A stretch of 64,000 bases of DNA from an uncultured Granulosicoccaceae bacterium (GTDB lineage Bacteria; Pseudomonadota; Gammaproteobacteria; Granulosicoccales; Granulosicoccaceae): NCBI GenBank assembly GCA_938041955.1, contig CALISD010000007.1, positions 62,001-126,000 on the forward strand. The letters run 5' to 3'. Positions 34,901-43,750 of the stretch are shown one piece after another; the stretch's first letter is position 1, and each line of letters begins with the position of its first letter. The notes below the pieces were generated by a model. The model did no database searches. It was not told the DNA's origin and saw only the letters and a list, made by a program, of their open reading frames with translations. A program made the translations under genes and the position numbers.

Positions 34901-37441
34901 TGCCTCCCCGCCACTGAGGGTCGGTACGGGTTGCCCTAGAGTGAGATAGCCGAGGCCGACATCAATCAGCGGGCTCAGTGCTTTTCGAACTTCTTTGTAG
35001 GCGGCGAAAAATTCGACTGCATCATCGACAGTCATCTCAAGCGTTTGTGAAATATTGATGGCCTGACCGGTCTCCGGGTGTACCAGCTTGATATCCAGCA
35101 CTTCGTCTCGATAGCGGCTGCCGTTGCAGGCGTGGCATCGCAGGTAGACATCACTTAAGAACTGCATCTCTACATGTTCGAACCCATTGCCGGAACAACT
35201 CGGGCAACGCATACCTGAGTTAAAACTGAAGCTGCTCGCGGTATAGCCACGACGTTTCGCCTCCGGATCGACAGCAAACAGCTTGCGTATACCGTCAAAC
35301 GCCCCGGTGTAGCTCACCGGATTAGAACGTGCCGATTTACCAATAGGTGATTGGTCGACCATCACTACTTCATCAATATGTTGGTGGCCGGTAAGCGATT
35401 TGTGCTCACCTGCAAGTTCAGTGGGTTTGCCCTTAACGCGGCATAGGGCGCGATATAAAGTGTCTTGTATTAAGGTGGATTTTCCCGAGCCGCTGACGCC
35501 GGTCACGCATACGAGCCGGTTGAGTGGAAACTCAACATCTATTGCTTTCAGGTTGTGTTCGCAAGCACCTTTGATGGTGATGCTTTGTGTCGATGGTTTT
35601 CCCTCAACATTAATGCGGCGATCGAGTGTTTTTTCGCGGCTGAGATAAGCGGATGTTAAAGAATTTTTTGCTTTAGCCAGTTTATCGGTGTTGCCAAAAA
35701 AAGAAATCTCCCCGCCATGGCTCCCCGGGCCCGGGCCCATATCAATGACCTTGTCTGCAGCGAGAATGATTTGCGGATCATGTTCTACCACCAACAGGGA
35801 GTTGCCGGAATCGCGCAATCTCTTTAAGACGCCAATGACCCGATCGATATCTCTCGGGTGTAGTCCGATGCTTGGCTCATCTAAAACGAACAGCGTATTT
35901 ACCAGTGAGGTGCCGAGCGCTGTGGTTAAGTTGATACGCTGTACTTCACCTCCGCTCAGAGTTCGTGATTGTCTATCGAGCGTCAGATAGCCCAGCCCGA
36001 CGTCATTTAAGTAGCGTAGCCTTGAGTTGATTTCACCCATCAACATATCCGTCGCTTCGTCGAGTGGCGCGGGAAGTTCAAGGGTTTTGAAAAACTGTAT
36101 GCAGTCACTTAACGGCAGTTGCATTACGTCGTATAGCAATAAGCCCGGGAGTTTCTTAAGTTTCGCATCGCTGAGTTTGTTGCCCTTCGGGACAAAACGT
36201 TTGTCAACGGGGAGTACCTTTGCAGCCCCCGATGATGTACCGATTCTCCACCACAGGGCTTCCGGCTTCAGCCGTGCGCCATCACAGGTTTCACAGGGTG
36301 TGTAAGAGCGATACTTGGACAGTAAAACACGCACGTGCATTTTGTAGCTTCGCGTTTCAAGCCAGTTGAAAAAGCGCGCCACGCCGTACCAGTGAGTGCC
36401 ATCCCACTCGCCTTCTCCTTCGAGTACCCATTTCTTTTGTTTGGCAGTGAGTTTTTTCCATGGAACTTTGGTGGGTATGTCATGTTTCTTGGCAAATTTC
36501 ATCAAGTCTTTTTGACAGATCTCATTGGTTTTGGTTTGCCAGGGTTTAATGGCACCTCCGGCGAGCGTTAACGCTTCGTTGGGTACAACCAGGTTGTATT
36601 CAATGCCCATGGTGCGCCCAAAGCCCCGGCAGTCTTCACATGCGCCCAATGGTGAGTTGAACGAGAAAAGGCTGGGTGTGGGTTCTCTGAAATGCTTATC
36701 GCAACTTGCACAGATAAAGTCCGCTGAAAAATGTTGAGCTTTGCCTGCTTTGCGATTTTCATCCAGCGGATACCAGGTGGCCTTGCCACGTCCATGTTTA
36801 AAAGCGGCTTCAAGTGCTTCGGTGATTCGACTTTTATTGTCCTTAGTGAGCCGGAAGCGATCTTGTATGACTTCGATCGAATTTTTTTGTTGCCTGTGAA
36901 TTCTCGTGTAGCCCTGCCTTTGCAGCCAGGTTTCCACCTCTTCAGCGGTAAAGCTTTTTGGTACCGATACCGTGAAGGTCACCATGCCGCGCTCGGTTTT
37001 GCTTTTTACGCTGGCGAGTTGTGCGATTGCAATTTGATCTGGTGTTTCTCGTACCACGTGCCTGCCACAGTCGGGACAGTGCAGGTGGGCGGCTCTGGCG
37101 AACAGCAGTTTCAGATGATCGTTCAGCTCGGTCATTGTGCCGACGGTTGATCTTGATGTTCTTACCGGGTTGGTTTGATCGATCGCAATTGCTGGCGGAA
37201 TGCCATCAATGCGATCCACCTTGGGTTTGTCCATCCGGTCGAGGAATTGTCGAGCGTAAGGTGAGAATGTTTCAACGTATCGGCGCTGGCCTTCGGCGTA
37301 GATCGTATCAAACGCCAGAGATGACTTACCTGAGCCGCTGACGCCGGTGATAACCACCAGTTCGCCGTGCGGAATATTGATATTCAGGTTTTTGAGGTTG
37401 TTCTGTGTCGCGTTTTCAACAACGATATTTTTCAATGGCAT
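31922..37441 (-). CDS. Double-length UvrA-like protein with four ABC cassettes
   Basis: UvrA scans DNA for bulky lesions in nucleotide excision repair. Ordinary UvrA has about 940 residues and two ATPase cassettes; this protein has 1,839 and four. Walker A motifs (GxSGSGKS) occur near residues 33, 650, 1015 and 1529, each paired with an LSGGE-x-Q-R signature, so two UvrA-like units are fused head to tail. Zinc-type CxxC pairs recur (CPDCG, CASC...CEDC, CPSC, CDSC). It is monocistronic and convergent with nothing close. Tandem UvrA paralogs are known in Proteobacteria; their role beside standard UvrA is not settled. Confidence 0.88.
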   Translation of the reverse strand: MPLKNIVVENATQNNLKNLNINIPHGELVVITGVSGSGKSSLAFDTIYAEGQRRYVETFSPYARQFLDRMDKPKVDRIDGIPPAIAIDQTNPVRTSRSTVGTMTELNDHLKLLFARAAHLHCPDCGRHVVRETPDQIAIAQLASVKSKTERGMVTFTVSVPKSFTAEEVETWLQRQGYTRIHRQQKNSIEVIQDRFRLTKDNKSRITEALEAAFKHGRGKATWYPLDENRKAGKAQHFSADFICASCDKHFREPTPSLFSFNSPLGACEDCRGFGRTMGIEYNLVVPNEALTLAGGAIKPWQTKTNEICQKDLMKFAKKHDIPTKVPWKKLTAKQKKWVLEGEGEWDGTHWYGVARFFNWLETRSYKMHVRVLLSKYRSYTPCETCDGARLKPEALWWRIGTSSGAAKVLPVDKRFVPKGNKLSDAKLKKLPGLLLYDVMQLPLSDCIQFFKTLELPAPLDEATDMLMGEINSRLRYLNDVGLGYLTLDRQSRTLSGGEVQRINLTTALGTSLVNTLFVLDEPSIGLHPRDIDRVIGVLKRLRDSGNSLLVVEHDPQIILAADKVIDMGPGPGSHGGEISFFGNTDKLAKAKNSLTSAYLSREKTLDRRINVEGKPSTQSITIKGACEHNLKAIDVEFPLNRLVCVTGVSGSGKSTLIQDTLYRALCRVKGKPTELAGEHKSLTGHQHIDEVVMVDQSPIGKSARSNPVSYTGAFDGIRKLFAVDPEAKRRGYTASSFSFNSGMRCPSCSGNGFEHVEMQFLSDVYLRCHACNGSRYRDEVLDIKLVHPETGQAINISQTLEMTVDDAVEFFAAYKEVRKALSPLIDVGLGYLTLGQPVPTLSGGEAQRLKLAAHLAKAKKSARSSEEKKLFLFDEPTTGLHFDDIKKLLFAFEQLLDEGHSLIVVEHNLDVISNADWIIDLGPEGGDAGGSVIGVGNTKKIKALKKSHTGRALIEYENSIDEFSRAKHSVAKVAESAAIYTDNNISVINARENNLKNIDIQIPRDKYTVITGLSGSGKSTLAFDIIFNEGQRRYLESLNAYARQFVQPASRPDVDAILGIPPTVAIEQRTSRGGRKSTVATMTELYHFMRLLFVKLGTQHCPDCDKPIDAQTLEGIQDQISKKHKGKTIAVFAPLIVSRKGYYTDLAKWAGNRGFDTLRVDGELIPVDPWPRLDRFKEHDIDLPIGEIVINARNESKTAEVLQRALDYGKGVLKVASTAAKPGKDTLFSIKRACTSCGTSFPELDPRLFSYNSKHGWCENCFGTGIYSPEFDEEQTGEEKAWLQNDDDDTVCDACEGHRLNPVALSVKYQKRNIAALNEMSIEESDNWFGKLKVNGREADISRDILVEIKSRLKFLNKVGLSYLTLDRAAPTLSGGEAQRIRLASQLGSNLQGVCYILDEPTIGLHSRDNHMLLDTLQDLGAKGNTIIVVEHDEDTIRRAEHIIDLGPGAGIEGGEIVAKGTLKQLIKNNNSVTGQALAKAKSYPLFPTRKQDKNAIQIKGASLHNLKNVDAKIPLGKLVSVTGVSGSGKSTLIRSVLGDNLKALLSKEAKKTKVKLVGVKALNSWQSISRVLEVDQTPIGKTPRSCPATYIGFWDNIRRIFADATEARVRGYTASRFSFNVAAGRCDSCEGQGMTKVEMSFLPDVKVPCDVCRGARFNSETQSVLYKDKSIGDVLGMSINEAVEFFSAHKNIAHPLQLLQDVGLGYLTLGQQSPTLSGGEAQRIKLVSELAKAGTGKEERRGRKLNHTLYVLDEPTVGLHMADVDKLIGVLHKLVESGNSVIVIEHNLELTANSDWVIDLGPEGGDGGGRIVAQGTPDKVAKSKKSHTAPFLSKLLN

Positions 37442-37626
37442 ATCTGGTGTTAAATACTTTACTGGCAGCGGCCGGTCAGTATATTGGCTTGGCGGATCTA
37501 TGTCGCGTTTTGTCGCAGGTTTTCCGTCGGCCCGGAACCTTGTTAAAAAGAGGGTGTCTGATCGGGGAATGGTCTATCCCGGTAGTTCACCAATTACCCC
37601 GTTTGCAGAGGCGCGATGTCATACCA

Positions 37627-38331
37627 ATGAGGAAAATTCTGTTAGTTGAAGACGATCCCGACCTCGCACAACTTGTGTCACTGCAGTTGCAGGATATTGA
37701 CGTCGAGTGTCGGTGGATCTCAAATGGACGTGAGGCATTAGAGTCGGCGACCACTGAGCACTATGACATGTTGATGCTTGACGTGATGTTGCCAGAGGTT
37801 GACGGGCTTGAAATTTGTCGAACTGTCAGGTCAGTAAACCGCCATATTCCTATTATGATGGTGACGGCAAAAGTCTCTGAAATAGATCGCGTGCTCGGAT
37901 TGGAATTGGGTGCAGATGACTATATCACCAAGCCTTTCAGTACCATGGAATTACTGGCGAGAGTCAAAGCACTACTTCGTCGGGCCAGTGTGGCTGACTC
38001 TGTAGCGTCAGACGACGATAAGCCTGCTCAACCGCTTGCGTTCAAGGAGCTGAAAATTCTTGAAGAAAGCCGGCGTGTCTATATTAGCGAGAAAGAGATT
38101 GATCTAACACCAAAGGAATACGATCTGCTGCATCACTTTATTACCAATCCGGGGCGTGTTTTTTCGCGTATGGATCTATTGGATAAGGTGTGGGGCTATC
38201 AATACGAAGGCTACCACCACACAGTTAATTCGCATATAAATCGCTTGCGAACCAAGGTGGAGAAGAATCCGGCGGAGCCAGAATATATTCTTACCCGTTG
38301 GGGTGTCGGTTATGAATTCGCGACCGAGTAG
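37627..38331 (+). CDS. OmpR/PhoB-family response regulator
   Basis: Two-component DNA-binding regulator of 234 residues. The receiver domain has the acidic pocket in LVEDDPDL, phospho-acceptor D52 in MLDVMLPEVDG, the Thr of VTAKV and Lys of ITKPFS. The C-terminal winged helix has DLTPKEYDLL and a VWGYQYEGYHHTVNSHI recognition segment. I chose ATG 37627, which yields the normal opening MRKILLVEDD; the open frame upstream overlaps the UvrA gene on the other strand. The histidine kinase starts 18 bases later. Confidence 0.93.
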   Translation: MRKILLVEDDPDLAQLVSLQLQDIDVECRWISNGREALESATTEHYDMLMLDVMLPEVDGLEICRTVRSVNRHIPIMMVTAKVSEIDRVLGLELGADDYITKPFSTMELLARVKALLRRASVADSVASDDDKPAQPLAFKELKILEESRRVYISEKEIDLTPKEYDLLHHFITNPGRVFSRMDLLDKVWGYQYEGYHHTVNSHINRLRTKVEKNPAEPEYILTRWGVGYEFATE

Positions 38332-38349
38332 TGACAACAATATCAATGA

Positions 38350-39837
38350 GTGCATGAATTGATTAAATCTTTATACGCCAAGCTTGCGCTCACACTGATT
38401 GTTTTACTGTTTGTCACGGCGGTTGTCTATTCAGCTATTTCGTATTATCTGACGCGATCCAACATTATTGCTGAGGTACAAAGGGAAAATGCTGATATAG
38501 CGGTCAATCTGTCGAATGAAATCACTCAGACAGTAAGTGGTGAAATTGACGGTCATTTTACTGAACGGCTGTTTCGCACCATGGCGATCGTCAATCCGGA
38601 TGTGCAACTTTACCTGCTTGCACCTGATGGTGAAATTCAAGCCTACTCGGTCGAGAACAGACCGATAGTGCGTAACGCGGTTGAACTTGAACCACTGCAG
38701 CAGTTCCTGTCTGCGGATAGACAATTTCCGTTGTTTGGGCAAGATCCGTTAGCGGAAGATTCAATGGTGACGTTCTCGGTGGCTGAGTTAATAGTCAGAG
38801 AGACCTTGGTGGGGTATCTCTACATCACTCTGCACGCGCAAGGAGAAGATGCTTATGATGCAGGTGGGCCCCGTAAGCTGATCTCAACGATAGGTATCTC
38901 TGCACTGCTGGGTAGTTTGTTGGTGTCCTTGCTGGCAGGGCTGTATATATTCAAGCGTATAACCTCGCGCTTGCAATTGTTGAGTTATGAGATTCAACAA
39001 TTCAGAGAATCCGGTTTTAAAAAGACCGCGAGCTATAAAGATCTGTCGCACGATACATCGGATGATGAAATATCCAGGCTGGGCGCGAGCTATGACGAAA
39101 TGGCGAATCGCATCGTTGATCAGATTCAGTTGCTTGAGGCGCAGGATCAAAACAGACGTTCCTTCATTGCCAATATTTCGCATGATCTTCGCACTCCGCT
39201 CACTGCGACACAAGGTTACCTGGAGATGGTTCTGCATAAGAACGATCAGCTCGATGAAAAACAGAGGGAGCAATACTTAAGCATTGCCTTGAAGCATAGC
39301 AACAGGCTTAAAGCGTTGATTAGTGACTTGTTCGAACTAGCCAAACTTGAAGATCGAACTGAAGAGATAGGGCATGAAAAAGTATGCTTGTCCGAAGTCA
39401 TCGGGGATGTGCATCAAGGGTGTTTACCACAGGCCAGGGACAAGCAGATAAGTCTAAGTTGTCACGGCGCAGACAAACCAATGAACGTGACGGGTGATTT
39501 GGCTTTGATTGATCGGGCGGTGAGTAACTTGTTGGTCAATGCGATTCAATACACACCGGCAGGTGGTGAGGTAGATGTCACCTTAGAATCAGATACAGAG
39601 ACCAGCCGGGTTAGACTATGTGTAGAAGACAATGGTCCCGGGATCGCACCGGAAGAGTTAAAGAAAATATTCAAACGCTTTCACCGGGCAGACAACGAAC
39701 ACAGTGAGAGTGGCAATGCGGGGCTTGGGCTGGCAATCACTCAGCGCATTGTGGAGTTGCACGGCGATACATTATTGGTAGAGAATACAGGCAATGGAAC
39801 ACGTTTTTCGTTTTGCCTTCCGGCGGCGTCGGGTTAA
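38350..39837 (+). CDS. Sensor histidine kinase
   Basis: Inner-membrane kinase of 495 residues and partner of the regulator just upstream. Helices at about 10-32 and 178-200 flank a periplasmic sensor of about 140 residues. A HAMP linker follows, then the dimerisation domain with phospho-acceptor His in ISHDLRTPLTA near residue 277. The ATP-binding domain shows NLLVNAIQYTP (N box), DNGPGI (G1) and GLGLAI (G2). It begins with GTG at 38350, as both nearby ATGs run into stops. The signal sensed cannot be inferred. Confidence 0.92.
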   Translation: MHELIKSLYAKLALTLIVLLFVTAVVYSAISYYLTRSNIIAEVQRENADIAVNLSNEITQTVSGEIDGHFTERLFRTMAIVNPDVQLYLLAPDGEIQAYSVENRPIVRNAVELEPLQQFLSADRQFPLFGQDPLAEDSMVTFSVAELIVRETLVGYLYITLHAQGEDAYDAGGPRKLISTIGISALLGSLLVSLLAGLYIFKRITSRLQLLSYEIQQFRESGFKKTASYKDLSHDTSDDEISRLGASYDEMANRIVDQIQLLEAQDQNRRSFIANISHDLRTPLTATQGYLEMVLHKNDQLDEKQREQYLSIALKHSNRLKALISDLFELAKLEDRTEEIGHEKVCLSEVIGDVHQGCLPQARDKQISLSCHGADKPMNVTGDLALIDRAVSNLLVNAIQYTPAGGEVDVTLESDTETSRVRLCVEDNGPGIAPEELKKIFKRFHRADNEHSESGNAGLGLAITQRIVELHGDTLLVENTGNGTRFSFCLPAASG

Positions 39838-40163
39838 TTTATATTCCGTGCGGCTGTAGTCTGTTGATTAGGTTGCTGTCGAGGTGCTTGAGTGATGCAT
39901 CATCGTCGATAGTGAATTGATAGCAGTTTCTGAAGCCAGTGGGTGAGTCAAACAGTGACTTGTGCCTGCGTGTTCTTCCGTGCACGCCGCAACGTGATTG
40001 CACGGAATTAGAAATGTGAGAGCGGATTAATCACTTTTCTCTGAAATCGATAACTCCGTCTGTGAACTGATTCACTGCTACCCGCTCTGCTCAAGACAAG
40101 GCAAAACCTCAATGAGGTATTTAAGGTAAGGTATCGACCAAATCAACCGGTAGGTATAAGATT
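39838..40163. other. Intergenic stretch after the histidine kinase gene
   Basis: About 325 bases with no convincing gene. Short imperfect inverted repeats such as TCCGTGCA...TGCACGGA (near 39976-40005) are present, but none has a T-run. It leads into two small ORFs at 40164-40348. Confidence 0.4.
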
Positions 40164-40223
40164 ATGGTTCATATTGGCTCGATCCCAATCGAAGCAATCG
40201 CGAAAATAGAGCAAGCACTATGA
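40164..40223 (+). CDS. Possible 19-residue upstream ORF
   Basis: Starts at ATG 40164 about a dozen bases after GGTAGG and encodes MVHIGSIPIEAIAKIEQAL. Its stop overlaps the next ATG (ATGA), suggesting translational coupling. It could be chance, and no homology is claimed. Confidence 0.25.
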   Translation: MVHIGSIPIEAIAKIEQAL

Positions 40224-40348
40224 CACGCACTATGAGAAGGCGAAGAAGATACAAGGACCCTCGTAGCCTTTCAAAGAATATTTTAGCCGGTTTTGTCCTT
40301 GCGACATGCGTTGGGATTTTTATATGGGTGCTGGTTTTCCTGGCTTAG
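40220..40348 (+). CDS. Small basic single-pass membrane protein (42 residues)
   Basis: An ORF too short for routine gene calling. The first 20 residues are strongly basic (MTRTMRRRRRYKDPRS), then one hydrophobic helix of about 20 residues (LAGFVLATCVGIFIWVLVFL) ends the protein. The positive-inside rule would put the N-terminus in the cytoplasm. It starts inside an ATGA overlap with a possible 19-residue ORF and ends 34 bases before a hairpin at 40382-40401. The coherent charge and hydrophobicity pattern argues for a real small protein, but without comparison it remains a candidate. Confidence 0.45.
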   Translation: MTRTMRRRRRYKDPRSLSKNILAGFVLATCVGIFIWVLVFLA

Positions 40349-40381
40349 CTCTCTGCAGATGACTCTGTGCGGCTGATTCGA

Positions 40382-40401
40382 GCCACCACCCCGGTGGTGG
40401 C
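40382..40401. terminator. GC-rich hairpin between convergent genes
   Basis: GCCACCACC/GGTGGTGGC forms a perfect 9-bp stem with a two-base centre. Neither strand has a clear T-run after it, so if it acts as a terminator it does so weakly for both the small ORF and the DMT transporter gene. Confidence 0.4.
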
Positions 40402-40421
40402 GTTGATAAACCGTGCTGTTA

Positions 40422-41393
40422 TTAACCTTGTATTTGCTTACGTGTGACCAGCCAGACGCCTGCGGCCGCCACGGCCATTCCGCACCACGCCATGATTGTC
40501 ATTTGCTCGTCTAATACCAGCCACGCGATCAATGCTGAAACAGGGGGTACCAAGAAGAACAGTGCAGAGACTCGTGTGGCTTCGCCGTTGCGTATCATCA
40601 TTAATAACAAACTGATGGCGAGAATTGAGTTGCAGACCACCAGATAAGCCAGTGCGAACAAGAACGGTACGGTGATGTTGATGTGCATGGCTTCGAATGT
40701 CCATGCGAGTGGTAATGTGCATAAAAATCCAACGGTGTATTGCACCGTGTTACTCGTTAATGGATGCTGGTTTGTGCCGTATCGTTTTTCCCAAATGGTG
40801 GCGATGGTGATTGCGAGCAATGCGGCGATCGAAAATAATATGACTTGTATGCTCATCGCTTGTACCCCGCTGTTACCAAAGATAACCAGTGCAGTGCCAA
40901 GCAGGCCGAGGAGTAATCCGAGCCATCTCTTTCTGGAAACCGTTTCCTTTGACAAGCGGGGCATTATCAATGCGACCAGTATCGGTTGCAGTGAGGTGAT
41001 GAGAGCGACTGAGCCGGCTGATCCGCCCAGGGAAAATGCTACCCACGCGGTGCCGAAGTACACGACTTGCATTAAAAACCCGACGACTATTAAGTGACCC
41101 CATTGATTGCGTGTGGAGGGTAGGGGAGGCTTTATCCAGATGATGAACGGCAGCAACAGGATCACGACACAGAAGTATCGCAGTGAAAGTAACGTAATCG
41201 GGTCAGCGTCATGAATGCCGATTTTAGCTACAGTAAAACCACCTGACCAAAGCAACAGAAAAATGGCAGGTGCGGTGCGTACCAACAATGCTTTGCTCAA
41301 GACGGTTCCGTGGATTTGCAAGGTTGCGGTGCGACAATACCGATCATTGCTGCAAGTTGCCAGAACTACTGTATCCAGGCATTGATCTTGCAT
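40422..41393 (-). CDS. EamA/DMT-family transporter
   Basis: An integral membrane protein with about ten helices made of two EamA repeats (first repeat from FLLLWSGGFTVAKIG, second from VQVILFSIAALLAITIA). Members export amino acids, metabolites or drugs; the substrate is not predictable. The start is unclear. ATG 41393 is given; a TTG at 41300 would begin just before the first helix and give about 292 residues, nearer the family norm. A TTG at 41426 would overlap the divergent cyclophilin start and is unlikely. The family assignment is secure even though the N-terminus is not. Confidence 0.8.
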   Translation of the reverse strand: MQDQCLDTVVLATCSNDRYCRTATLQIHGTVLSKALLVRTAPAIFLLLWSGGFTVAKIGIHDADPITLLSLRYFCVVILLLPFIIWIKPPLPSTRNQWGHLIVVGFLMQVVYFGTAWVAFSLGGSAGSVALITSLQPILVALIMPRLSKETVSRKRWLGLLLGLLGTALVIFGNSGVQAMSIQVILFSIAALLAITIATIWEKRYGTNQHPLTSNTVQYTVGFLCTLPLAWTFEAMHINITVPFLFALAYLVVCNSILAISLLLMMIRNGEATRVSALFFLVPPVSALIAWLVLDEQMTIMAWCGMAVAAAGVWLVTRKQIQG

Positions 41394-41425
41394 TTGCCGC
41401 AGACTTTTTAATTGGATCTTGAGCA

Positions 41426-42052
41426 ATGCAAATAGCTAGAAAACTGAGTCTTGGTTTTGGTTTAGCCACACTGTTGGCTCTTTTGGCAGCCTGTGGTGGA
41501 GAGACTCCAGATCGTAAACCGCAAGCGGTGCAGGAAGTGGCTCAAGACGATTCGTCAATGACCCATGTGGTGCTGGCCACTAATAAGGGTGAAATCGAAT
41601 TTGCGCTTGATCCAGAGAAAGCCCCGATTTCTGTCGCTAATTTTCTTGCTTACGTGGATAGCGGTCACTTTGAAGGTACGATCTTCCATCGCGTGATACC
41701 GGGCTTCATGGTGCAGGGTGGTGGGTTTGATACTGCGTATCAGCAAAAACCGACGCTTGATCCGATTGTAAACGAAGCGACTAATGGGTTGAAGAATGTG
41801 AAGTACAGTGTTGCGATGGCACGTACCTCGGTGGTCGATTCGGCGTCGTCGCAGTTTTTTATTAATGTGGCGGATAATGCGTTTCTCGATCACAATCCGT
41901 CAGGAAATTTTGGTTACGCAGTGTTTGGTAGAGTGGTTGCAGGAACTGATCTGGTTGATCAGATCGCAGCTGTTCAGACCGGCGCAGCTGGCCGGTTTGC
42001 CAAGGATGTTCCGGTTGAGGCTATTGTTATCGAAGGGGCTCGTCGAAAGTAG
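41426..42052 (+). CDS. Lipoprotein cyclophilin-type peptidyl-prolyl isomerase
   Basis: Catalyses cis-trans isomerisation of prolyl bonds, probably in the periplasm. A signal peptide with lipobox LLAACG places the acylated Cys near residue 23, followed by GGETPD. The cyclophilin domain starts near residue 48 with [13 protein letters not shown] and later [18 protein letters not shown] and [10 protein letters not shown], which carry active-site residues. The 208-residue length is a single domain plus anchor. Residues after the lipid Cys do not show the classic Asp +2 inner-membrane signal, so outer-membrane sorting is likely. It is monocistronic, ending in a strong palindrome. Confidence 0.93.
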   Translation: MQIARKLSLGFGLATLLALLAACGGETPDRKPQAVQEVAQDDSSMTHVVLATNKGEIEFALDPEKAPISVANFLAYVDSGHFEGTIFHRVIPGFMVQGGGFDTAYQQKPTLDPIVNEATNGLKNVKYSVAMARTSVVDSASSQFFINVADNAFLDHNPSGNFGYAVFGRVVAGTDLVDQIAAVQTGAAGRFAKDVPVEAIVIEGARRK

Positions 42053-42060
42053 GTCTAAGT

Positions 42061-42090
42061 AGCCGCTCAATGCAATTGCATTGAGCGGCT
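42061..42090. terminator. 30-base perfect palindrome, probable terminator
   Basis: AGCCGCTCAATGCAA is followed at once by its exact complement, giving a 15-bp stem (practical loop four bases). The tail TTATTGCTT is only moderately T-rich. It lies nine bases after the cyclophilin stop and likely ends that transcript. Confidence 0.7.
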
Positions 42091-42266
42091 TATTGCTTCA
42101 GGTTTTTGAGCTTCTTCGGAGAAATCGTTTAGCTATTACATACACAGTGCCTAACGTAAGCGGCTTGCCATTCGTGCTGCTTTGATCCGCTGTTGATATA
42201 TCGAAGTGAGTTTGATCGCGCGTACGCGGCATGCCACTCGTCGTGCATCGGGTTTCCTCTGGAGGC

Positions 42267-43325
42267 TTATGCACTGCTGCCAAGCGCGGCAGCCAGATCG
42301 TCTTTTCGTTTGTTAAACACTTCAGATTGCACTACGTTTTGATTGATAATGGAGTGTGGAATCTCGCCGCGCATAATTGCCAGGCACGCATCTACGTCAG
42401 CGGCACCGATACCATGCATACATTGATCGGTAAAGCACAGTGCATGGGGTGAAAGAATGACGTTGTCCATGGTCGTTAGCGGGTTGTCTTTACTGATGGG
42501 TTCTTGTTCGAAAACGTCGAGTCCGGCACCCGCCAGCTTGCCTTGTTGCAGTGCGGCTATAAGGGCCGCTTCATCTACTACCGGGCCACGAGCGGTGTTA
42601 ATAACATAGGCCCCGGGTTTCATCATCGCTAACCTTTCACGATTGACAATGTGGTGGGTCTCATCGTTCAGCAGGCAATTGACGGTAAGGAAATCTGCCT
42701 GCTTAAACACTTCTTCAAGTGCCACCAATTCAACGTTTAATGCAGTTGCCAGTGCTGGATCTATGTATGGATCGTGAGCAATCATTCGCATATCAAAGGG
42801 CTGAGCCAGTCGAAATACCTCGGCGCCTATATTGCCAAGGCCTATGGCGGCCAGTGTACGACCGACAAGGCCGATGCCGTTGTGCTGTGTTTTAATCGCC
42901 CAGCCCGGGTCTGATTGTCTGGTCAGTTTGTCCTTTAACGGTATGCGTAATGATAGCGCTAGCATAAAGCCCATCACTGTGGTGGCGACCGGGCGTCTGA
43001 CGCCGTTTGGCGCAAGTGCTACTGCCACGCCATGTCTGGTGCAGGCCTCGAGATCTACGGTATCAAAACCGACGCCGAAACGAGCAGCGAGCAGCAGGTT
43101 CTGATCCTTGGAAAACGTATGTTCTCCTACTTTCTCCAGCATCAAAATGATCGCGTCAAAGCCTGCGGTATGTTCAGCCATGAGTTCACCGCCACCGACG
43201 TCAGCTAAGCTGCTAACTTCGATTCGCTGATCATTGAGTAGCGGATCGAGATCGACTTCTGGAATGGCGAGTGATCCGTCTGCTCTGCGAATGCTGGCGC
43301 TAATGCCTACTTTATATTTCCTCAT
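42267..43325 (-). CDS. D-isomer-specific 2-hydroxyacid dehydrogenase
   Basis: NAD(P)-dependent dehydrogenase of 352 residues. The Rossmann motif is GLGNIGAE near residue 165. The catalytic Arg lies in NTARGPVVDE, the Glu in FEQEP and the His in SPHAL, so the triad is intact. GFDTVD and VRRPVATTVMG belong to the substrate domain. Members reduce 2-ketoacids or oxidise phosphoglycerate and similar acids; the lack of an ACT domain argues against regulated SerA. It is monocistronic. Confidence 0.88.
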   Translation of the reverse strand: MRKYKVGISASIRRADGSLAIPEVDLDPLLNDQRIEVSSLADVGGGELMAEHTAGFDAIILMLEKVGEHTFSKDQNLLLAARFGVGFDTVDLEACTRHGVAVALAPNGVRRPVATTVMGFMLALSLRIPLKDKLTRQSDPGWAIKTQHNGIGLVGRTLAAIGLGNIGAEVFRLAQPFDMRMIAHDPYIDPALATALNVELVALEEVFKQADFLTVNCLLNDETHHIVNRERLAMMKPGAYVINTARGPVVDEAALIAALQQGKLAGAGLDVFEQEPISKDNPLTTMDNVILSPHALCFTDQCMHGIGAADVDACLAIMRGEIPHSIINQNVVQSEVFNKRKDDLAAALGSSA

Positions 43326-43688
43326 CTAATAATTATACGTGAGATGAGCTGTGATCTTAAATGCCGTTGATAGTCTATTTCTATCTGCTGTTGTGGAGCC
43401 TGCCATGAGCGGCAGGGCGCGGTGCGCCTTCTATTGGCTGGAGTTCAGGGAAATCTGTGCTCAGATCTCTCATTGACATCATCACCCGTACATCACTTAG
43501 TGAGCTCGGCATTTGGCCCGCAACTGCGGTTGTAGCTCTTTCGAAAAAAGGATGGCATTGCCTGTAAGCTCCGTCTCGCCGCCAGCCAAATGACAAGATC
43601 TCATTCGCAGGCTTTGGCAGCCAAAGTGCACTGGATTATAAATCCCCCTATCGGGCAGGCTGACATATAAAGGCCTTGAGGCGGGAGG
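43326..43688. other. Intergenic stretch, dehydrogenase / amtB
   Basis: About 360 bases. A TTGACA at 43473-43478 lacks a good -10, and a short CCTGCC/GGCAGG hairpin sits at 43399-43416. Minus-strand open frames here look like chance. I see no gene I can support. Confidence 0.45.
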
Positions 43689-43726
43689 AAAAATTTGAGA
43701 GGTCAGGTAAACCAACCCCTCAAATT
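43689..43726 (-). terminator. Rho-independent terminator of amtB
   Basis: On the minus strand a stem AATTTGAG(G/A)GG pairs with its complement across a loop of about 12 bases and runs into TTTTTCC. It lies 25 bases past the amtB stop, so it should end the glnK-amtB transcript. Confidence 0.75.
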
Positions 43727-43750
43727 AGTGCTACTGATCCGGAGCGCTCA

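Noticed and set aside
42098-42283. Minus-strand frame of 61 codons downstream of the dehydrogenase gene
   Set aside because: Overlaps the end of the dehydrogenase gene and lacks a ribosome site or recognisable content.
43473-43501. TTGACA promoter in the amtB-dehydrogenase interval
   Set aside because: The paired -10 matches only three of six positions and no gene follows on that strand.
43381-43715. Two minus-strand frames between amtB and the dehydrogenase gene
   Set aside because: They overlap each other, have no family features and lie across the amtB terminator region.
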